Below the pieces are notes generated by a model that saw only the letters and a program-made list of their open reading frames with translations, did no database searches and had not been told where the DNA came from. A program made the translations under genes and the position numbers. A stretch of 9,848 nt of DNA from NCBI GenBank assembly GCA_902470895.1, contig CABRID010000075.1, positions 1 through 9,848 of the forward strand. Reading direction: 5' to 3'. This DNA is from an uncultured Collinsella sp. GTDB lineage: Bacteria > Actinomycetota > Coriobacteriia > Coriobacteriales > Coriobacteriaceae. This document shows, in pieces, positions 5,659 to 9,848 of the stretch; the stretch's first letter is position 1, and each line of letters opens with the position of its first letter.

Positions 5659-6782
5659 TAGTTAGATCGTGGGCTCAAACTATGCTGCGCTTCGAAGTCC
5701 TTCATGTACGAGGCCAGTGCCTGCACGTCTTCCATGGTTACGGCGTTGTAGACGCTGGCGCGCATACCGCCCACCAGGCGATGGCCCTTGACGTTTTGAA
5801 TCTGGTGCTCGGCCGCGCCTGCGACAAAGGCCGCGTCGAGTTCGGCGTCGCCGGTGCGGAAGGTGACGTTGGCGATGGAGCGGCTGTCGGCCTGCGCGGT
5901 GCCATGGAACAGCTCGCTGTGCTCGAGCAGGTCGTAGAGCAGGTTGGCCTTGGCCCAGTTGCGCTCGGCCATGGCGGCAAGTCCGCCGGTCTGCTCAACC
6001 CAACGGAACACCTTGCCGCACACGTAGATGCCAAAGGTGTTGGGCGTGTTGAGCATGGAGCCCTTGGCGGCCTGGGTCTTAAGGTCCATGTACTGCGGCG
6101 TCTGCGCAAAGGCGGGGCCTTCGGCGATGAGGTCGTCGCGCGCGATGACCACGGTCACGCCCGCGGCACCGGCGTTTTTCTGCGCGCCGGCGTAAATGAG
6201 CCCGTAGCGCTCAACGTCGAGCGGCTGCGACAGAAAGCAGCTCGAGACATCGGCGACCAGCGGCACGTCGCCGCAGTTGGGCAGCTCGTGGTACATGGTG
6301 CCAAAGATGGTGTTGTTCTGGCAGATGTAGACGTAGTCGAGCCCGTCGCCCGCGGCCTCGGCGGCAATACGCGCGTTGATGTCGGCCATGTTGGGGATGC
6401 GGTCGAAGTTGGTGTCCTCGGAGCTCGCGAGCAGCACGGCCTCACCGTACTTGGCGGCTTCTTTGTATGCCTTGTTGGCAAAGTTGCCGGTCACGATGTA
6501 GCCGGCGCGGCCGCGGCGCATGAGGTTCATGGGGATGCCCGCAAACTGCAGTGTGGCGCCGCCCTGCAAAAACAGGACACGGTAGTTATCCGGGATGCTC
6601 AGCAGACGGCGCAGTGTTGCCTCGGCGTCGTCGAAGATCTGCTGGTACATGCTAGATCGATGGCTCATCTCGAGCACGGACATGCCGCAACCGCGGTAGT
6701 CCATCATCTCGTCGGCGATCTCGGCGAGCACGCTTGTAGGCAGCGCGGCCGGGCCAGCTGAGAAGTTGTGCACACGTGCCAT
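5658..6782 (-). CDS. serC: Phosphoserine aminotransferase
   Basis: A 374-residue PLP enzyme of class V aminotransferases that transfers the amino group of glutamate to 3-phosphohydroxypyruvate, giving O-phosphoserine, the second step of serine synthesis. The length is normal. Visible landmarks are FSAGPAALP (7-15), SHRS (40-43, with Arg42 for the substrate), QGGA (73-76) for PLP phosphate, NNTIFGT (156-162), ADVSS (177-181) with PLP-binding Asp178, and GAQKN (199-203) with the PLP lysine Lys202. The family's GPAG after this lysine reads GAAG here, a small change. ATG at 6782 has GAGGGAG about eight bases upstream. It is first in the serC-serA operon. A possible extended -10 box TGCTAAAGT (6829-6821, minus strand) lies about 40 bases upstream, without a good -35 box. 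The order serC-serA and the start are both well supported. Confidence 0.96.
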   Translation of the reverse strand: MARVHNFSAGPAALPTSVLAEIADEMMDYRGCGMSVLEMSHRSSMYQQIFDDAEATLRRLLSIPDNYRVLFLQGGATLQFAGIPMNLMRRGRAGYIVTGNFANKAYKEAAKYGEAVLLASSEDTNFDRIPNMADINARIAAEAAGDGLDYVYICQNNTIFGTMYHELPNCGDVPLVADVSSCFLSQPLDVERYGLIYAGAQKNAGAAGVTVVIARDDLIAEGPAFAQTPQYMDLKTQAAKGSMLNTPNTFGIYVCGKVFRWVEQTGGLAAMAERNWAKANLLYDLLEHSELFHGTAQADSRSIANVTFRTGDAELDAAFVAGAAEHQIQNVKGHRLVGGMRASVYNAVTMEDVQALASYMKDFEAQHSLSPRSN

Positions 6783-7008
6783 CTTCTAGTCTCCCTCGTA
6801 GTCGTTTGAACGTTCGGGATACTTTAGCACAGTGGAGCGCCAGGCGCGACCGCATCACGGTAAAACTCGACTGCGCCGCTATGATTTACAGGATGGTTAC
6901 ATGGGGGAGAGGTGACCGTACTCCTCAGGCAAATCCAAATCTGCGAGCGAAGACATGAGGTTCCTAGGCGCTTGATCTCTTCGTCCTAAAGTAGCTACCT
7001 CCTAGTCA
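6783..7008. other. 226-base gap upstream of serC with possible structured RNA
   Basis: No gene of normal length is seen. The end nearest serC should hold its promoter; the best sign is TGCTAAAGT (6829-6821, minus strand), an extended -10-like box. The 8-base palindrome GAACGTTC (6808-6815) lies between it and the serC start. On the plus strand TATGAT (6880-6885) resembles a -10 box. It is followed by GGTTAC (6894-6899) pairing with GTGACC (6912-6917), whose loop GGGGAG could pair with CTCCTC (6921-6926), making a small pseudoknot. CGAAGA (6948-6953) can pair with TCTTCG (6978-6983). A weak, mismatched hairpin (6990-7010) at the antiporter stop might act as its terminator. A 25-codon plus-strand frame at 6881-6958 has no visible ribosome-binding site. 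Confidence 0.35.
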
Positions 7009-8610
7009 CTACGATGCTAGCGTGGCGATGACGGCTTCGTCGCCGGCGTATATTAGGGTGTTGCCATCTGGGATGATCGTCTGACCTTCGCGCTTGAGCA
7101 TCACCACAATAAACGGATGCTTGCCTTGCGGCACATCGCGCAGGCGCTGGCCAGCCAGGCGACCGTGGGGCGTTACGGTGACTTCGCGCAGCGTAACCTC
7201 GGCACGCTCTTCAAACGTCGGCGCGGCCATCACCAGCAGGTCGCCTTCCTCGATCACGGTATCGCCATTGGGCAGCACCGGGTGCGCGCCATCGCGCAGC
7301 ACCAGGACGACGAGCATGTCCGTGGCGCTGCCAATATCGGCGAGCGAGCGTCCGGAAAACGGATGGCCCGCGCCCACCTTGAACTTGACAAACGACATGC
7401 CGTCCTCGTCGCGGTAATCGTTAAACGTACGGCGCACGTCGCCTTCCGCGTCGATCATATTGAGCTTTTTCGCCACCGCCGGTAGCAGCGAGCCCTGCAC
7501 CACAATGCTCGACACGGCAATCACAAATACCAGGTCAAACAGGTCGTGACCGCCAGGAACACCGGCCACCACGGTAAAGAGGCTAAACACGACCGAAGCC
7601 GCGCCGCGCAGACCCGCCCAGCTTACGAGCGCAACCTGGCGAGGGTTCGTCTTAAAGGGCGCTAGGAGCACGCCGACGGCGATGGGGCGGCTCACAAAGA
7701 GCATAAACGCCATGAGCGCCAGGCCCGGCAGCAGCATCTGCGGCAGGCGTGCGGGCGTTACGAGCAGGCCGAGCAAGAAGAAGATCGTCATCTCGGCCAT
7801 CTCGGTGAGGGTATCGAAGAAGTGCGCCATCTCGACCTTGCCGGTGATGTCGCTCGCACCCAGCACAATGCCGGCCAGGTACACGGCCAAAAATCCGTTG
7901 CCGCCCAGGTAGCTCGGCAGCGCGTAGGCGACGATGGCCACGGCGAACAAAAAGATGGTCTGCGCACCTTCGGCCGTTGCATGTGCGCGTTCAATCAGGC
8001 GGCCCGCCGCCCAGCCGAGGGCAAGGCCCAGGCCCGCGCCCAGGATAATCTGCTTGGCCAGCAGTGCGGGAATGTTGATGTCGCCGCCGGTCGCGAGTGT
8101 GGCGAGTACGGCGGTGAGCATGTAGGCGACGGGGTCGTTGGAGCCCGATTCGACCTCGAGCAGCGAGTCGGTGCCACCTCTCAGCGACAGGCTGTGCTCA
8201 CGCAGTACGCTAAAGACGCTCGCCGCGTCGGTGGATGCCACGACCGATCCCAGCAGCAGGCCACCGATCCAGTCGAACCCCAGCGCGAAGTGGGCGAACA
8301 TGCCGGTGATGCCGGCAGTGATGACGACGCCGAGCGTGCTCAGCAGCACCGCCGGCGCAGCGACGGGCTTGGCGCGGTCGATATTGGTGTTAAAGCCGCC
8401 GTAGAACATGATGAACAGCAGCGCCGTGCTGCAGACGGTTTCGGTGAGTGCGTAGTCGCTAAAGTCGATATGCGTCGGGCCGTTGACGCCCAACAGCATG
8501 CCCAGCGCGATAAAGATGAGCAGGGTGGGGAAGGGGAGTTTTTTGCCGACGGGTTTGATGGTCAGGCACAAAATGATGACGAGGCCGATAAAGAGAAGGA
8601 TCTGGTTCAT
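7009..8610 (-). CDS. Potassium or sodium/proton antiporter with two C-terminal RCK_C domains
   Basis: A 533-residue integral membrane protein of the CPA1 monovalent cation/proton antiporter group, close in design to NhaP2/CvrA. It exchanges cytoplasmic K+ or Na+ for protons and serves pH and ion balance. About 12 or 13 hydrophobic segments fill residues 4-380. Conserved polar sites are ASTDAA (125-130), ESGSND with Asn158 and Asp159 in the ion-binding helix, and WAGLRG (331-336) with Arg335. The soluble tail carries two RCK_C (TrkA-C) domains, about 405-465 and 472-533, each with the G..L.DI/V and P.G.T.I..GD pattern. There is no RCK_N nucleotide-binding domain. RCK_C domains of the CpaA antiporter bind cyclic di-AMP, so similar control is possible. 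ATG at 8610 is preceded by AGGAG at a longish 12-base distance. It is divergent from the metallophosphatase. K+ versus Na+ is not decided. Confidence 0.92.
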   Translation of the reverse strand: MNQILLFIGLVIILCLTIKPVGKKLPFPTLLIFIALGMLLGVNGPTHIDFSDYALTETVCSTALLFIMFYGGFNTNIDRAKPVAAPAVLLSTLGVVITAGITGMFAHFALGFDWIGGLLLGSVVASTDAASVFSVLREHSLSLRGGTDSLLEVESGSNDPVAYMLTAVLATLATGGDINIPALLAKQIILGAGLGLALGWAAGRLIERAHATAEGAQTIFLFAVAIVAYALPSYLGGNGFLAVYLAGIVLGASDITGKVEMAHFFDTLTEMAEMTIFFLLGLLVTPARLPQMLLPGLALMAFMLFVSRPIAVGVLLAPFKTNPRQVALVSWAGLRGAASVVFSLFTVVAGVPGGHDLFDLVFVIAVSSIVVQGSLLPAVAKKLNMIDAEGDVRRTFNDYRDEDGMSFVKFKVGAGHPFSGRSLADIGSATDMLVVLVLRDGAHPVLPNGDTVIEEGDLLVMAAPTFEERAEVTLREVTVTPHGRLAGQRLRDVPQGKHPFIVVMLKREGQTIIPDGNTLIYAGDEAVIATLAS

Positions 8611-8724
8611 GGATAGTGTCCGCTCCTGGGTGGTTGGCGTGGCACGGTCAGTTGTATGCGGTCATTTGTACCCAGAGATGGTGGGTTTATGGGGTTGGAT
8701 TGCGGGCGTGCGCGATATCGTCAT

Positions 8725-8739
8725 AGACGGCTGCCGTCT
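8725..8739. promoter_or_regulatory. Perfect palindrome in the divergent intergenic region
   Basis: AGACGGC T GCCGTCT is a perfect inverted repeat with 7-base arms around one central base. It lies about 20 bases upstream of the -35 box of the metallophosphatase promoter and 115 bases upstream of the antiporter start. The form suits a dimeric regulator's operator. A short hairpin is the alternative; only two T bases run on from the arm, so a terminator is unlikely. Confidence 0.45.
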
Positions 8740-8759
8740 TTGCCTCTGCTCGGAAACCC

Positions 8760-8788
8760 TTTCCAGCTTTATTGCAACGGAGTACAAT
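8760..8788 (+). promoter_or_regulatory. Probable promoter of the metallophosphatase gene
   Basis: TTTCCA (8760-8765) and TACAAT (8783-8788) lie 17 bases apart and resemble sigma-70-type -35 (4 of 6) and -10 (5 of 6) boxes. The start of transcription would be near 8795, giving a leader of about 70 bases before the ATG at 8864. The leader contains alternating AAGTT/AACTT half-sites and a hairpin. Confidence 0.5.
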
Positions 8789-8799
8789 GGGTAACGTTT

Positions 8800-8816
8800 A
8801 AGTTCAACTTGAAGTT
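8800..8816. promoter_or_regulatory. Alternating AAGTT/AACTT half-sites, possible operator
   Basis: AAGTT C AACTT G AAGTT holds two overlapping perfect 5-1-5 inverted repeats that share the middle arm. It falls just downstream of the expected transcription start of the metallophosphatase gene, where a bound repressor would block transcription. AAGTT-type inverted repeats occur in MerR-family operators, but those usually sit in a long spacer between -35 and -10, which is not the case here. The regulator is unknown. Confidence 0.35.
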
Positions 8817-8820
8817 TTAG

Positions 8821-8845
8821 TTGCGGAGTCGGGCTTCGGCCGCAA
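8821..8845 (+). other. Leader hairpin before the metallophosphatase ribosome-binding site
   Basis: TTGCGG (8821-8826) and CCGCAA (8840-8845) can form a 6-base-pair stem. A competing small stem, GGC TTCG GCC (8832-8841), carries the very stable UUCG tetraloop. They share bases, so only one can form at a time. The structure ends a few bases before AAGGAGAGG (8849-8857). Confidence 0.4.
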
Positions 8846-8863
8846 TGCAAGGAGAGGCGTACC

Positions 8864-9703
8864 ATGGCGATCTATGTGACATCTGATGCTCACGGGCACG
8901 TGCGTGCGCTTGACGAGGCCCTGTCTAAGATCTCGTTGACGTCCGACGACACGCTGTACGTGCTGGGCGACATGATTGATCGCGGGCCCGATCCGGTCGG
9001 CGTTATTAAGCTCGTGCGCTCGCTGCCCAACGCCCGCGTGCTCAAGGGCAATCACGAGCAGATCATGCTCGATGCCATCATTGGCCAGGATCCGCTCGAT
9101 GCCGAGACCTGGGATATCAACGGTGGCTGGACGACGCGCGAGCAGCTCAACGACATGGAATTTGAGGCATACGAGGAGCTCGTGCGATGGATGGCCGCGC
9201 TGCCGCTCTACGCGGTGGTCGAGACCGAGGAGCGCCCGTATCTGCTGGTACATGCCGGTATTGAGACCGAGGCGGCGCGGGCGTTTTTGCTTGAGCATGG
9301 CGTCGATTGTGCCGATGGCGTTGGAGCGGTGGGTGCCGATCGCGAGCTGCTGCAGCAGATGCTCGCGGTGCAGTCGTCCGATGACCTGCTGTGGATTCGT
9401 CATGGCTATTGGGATGCGTCGACCGGGCTGCTTTCTGCCGAGGGCAAGGGCCCGGTCGTGGTGAGCGGTCACACGCCCACGGTATCGCTTGGGCGCTATT
9501 GCGAGGTCGGTGGTCTGGCGGGGCTCGATGAGGAATCGGGACGCGGGCAGATCGTGCGCTTGGGCGGCGAGGACACTGCTGGTGTTCCCGATCGCATCGA
9601 CATCGACTGCGCCGCCGCCACCGGCTCCGAGTTCGGCCGCGTGGGCATCCTGCGCCTGGACGACGGGGCCGAGTTCTACGCGAACATCAACCCGGGCGAA
9701 TAA
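8864..9703 (+). CDS. PPP-family metallophosphatase (bacterial Ser/Thr protein phosphatase or ApaH-like)
   Basis: A 279-residue cytoplasmic phosphoesterase with two metal ions, of the calcineurin-like PPP group that includes PrpA/PrpE protein phosphatases and the Ap4A hydrolase ApaH. All signature motifs are present: SDAHG with Asp8 and His10, GDMIDRG with Asp36, Asp39 and Arg40, GNHE with Asn63 and His64, VHAG with His130, and SGHTPT with His203. An Arg in WIR (177-179) matches the substrate-contacting arginine of PPP enzymes. The first motif has Ala where Ile or Val is usual, which should not affect metal binding. ATG at 8864 follows AAGGAGAGG (8849-8857) at good spacing. It is transcribed alone, divergent from the antiporter, from the promoter near 8760-8788. 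The substrate may be phosphoproteins or dinucleoside polyphosphates; sequence alone does not tell. Confidence 0.9.
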   Translation: MAIYVTSDAHGHVRALDEALSKISLTSDDTLYVLGDMIDRGPDPVGVIKLVRSLPNARVLKGNHEQIMLDAIIGQDPLDAETWDINGGWTTREQLNDMEFEAYEELVRWMAALPLYAVVETEERPYLLVHAGIETEAARAFLLEHGVDCADGVGAVGADRELLQQMLAVQSSDDLLWIRHGYWDASTGLLSAEGKGPVVVSGHTPTVSLGRYCEVGGLAGLDEESGRGQIVRLGGEDTAGVPDRIDIDCAAATGSEFGRVGILRLDDGAEFYANINPGE

Positions 9704-9848
9704 TCGGTGCAAGTGGTAGCTAATTTGGGAAGGTTTTTTGACTTCTTTTGCCCTTCTGCCCGCTAATTGATTTCTCTGGGACGGGGATTAAATAAGGCTC
9801 TGTTAGACCAGGATTGACATACATGTGTCCCCACGGTGCCATATCTTT
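9704..9848. other. Non-coding end of the window
   Basis: No gene is seen. A terminator for the metallophosphatase should lie here, but only a weak one is visible: GAAGG (9729-9733) and CCTTC (9752-9756) flank an 18-base loop that contains the T-run, which is not the normal order. CTAATT occurs twice (9720-9725 and 9763-9768). Near the end, a full -35 consensus TTGACA (about 9815-9820) occurs without a good -10 box within the usual distance before the window ends. Confidence 0.4.

Noticed and set aside
5631..6761. Long open frame of 376 codons on the plus strand opposite serC
   Set aside because: It is the complement of a clear PLP aminotransferase with all motifs. Such frames are common opposite GC-rich genes and the translation resembles no family I know.
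6808..6815. GAACGTTC as an SOS (LexA) box
   Set aside because: The actinobacterial SOS box needs CGAAC and GTTCG separated by four bases. Here the arms abut and the flanks do not fit.
6901..6945. Glycine-riboswitch-like words (GGGAGAG and CTCAGGCAAA)
   Set aside because: The two words are only about 10 bases apart, the conserved core between them is missing, and there is no plus-strand gene downstream.
7822..8616. 264-codon plus-strand frame opposite the antiporter
   Set aside because: It is strongly charged, low in complexity and opposite a membrane protein, as expected of an antisense shadow.
8804..9712. 302-codon minus-strand frame opposite the metallophosphatase
   Set aside because: It is a shadow of a gene with complete PPP motifs, promoter and ribosome-binding site. 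The frame spans the promoter-proximal leader and has no recognisable domain.

Overview
The window is GC-rich and densely coded. It holds eight complete protein-coding genes, all read as intact, and no RNA gene, insertion sequence, phage gene or CRISPR array that I can recognise. A compact serC-serA locus with a nearby DUF1015-type protein, the short anaerobe-type SerA with one ACT domain, and the high GC suggest an anaerobic gut actinobacterium of the class Coriobacteriia, with Collinsella as best guess. That assignment is inferred from gene content and my memory of these families, not from a search.

Layout. Positions 1-215 are a non-coding leader with small inverted repeats. A plus-strand block follows: a nitroreductase-family flavoprotein (216-887), a strong hairpin (921-955), and two adjacent paralogous histidine phosphatases (971-1513 and 1531-2166). 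A bidirectional terminator (2214-2250) separates this block from a long minus-strand block. Read in the direction of transcription, that block starts with a K+ or Na+/H+ antiporter (8610 to 7009). After a 226-base gap come serC (6782 to 5658) and serA (5585 to 4422), which end at a strong terminator (4322-4360). Then come an M20 metallopeptidase (4244 to 3024) and a shortened DUF1015-family protein (2984 to 2295). Divergent from the antiporter is a PPP-type metallophosphatase (8864-9703). The window ends in 145 bases without a visible gene.

How the genes fit together. SerA oxidises 3-phosphoglycerate and SerC transaminates the product, giving O-phosphoserine. The last enzyme, phosphoserine phosphatase, is not present here in its usual HAD (SerB) form. 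The two histidine phosphatases lie about 2.3 kb away in convergent orientation. Because metal-independent phosphoserine phosphatases of this superfamily are known, they are possible but unproven candidates for that step. DUF1015 proteins commonly sit beside serC-serA in anaerobes. The copy here is about half length and has lost the family's signature motifs, which is the most unusual protein-level observation. The antiporter ends in two RCK_C-type regulatory domains, and the intergenic region it shares with the metallophosphatase carries several operator-like palindromes.

Overall this looks like ordinary chromosomal housekeeping DNA. I see no clear new system. The points worth a second look are the degenerate DUF1015 protein, the phosphatase pair, the SD-proximal hairpin at 921-955, and the structured gap upstream of serC.
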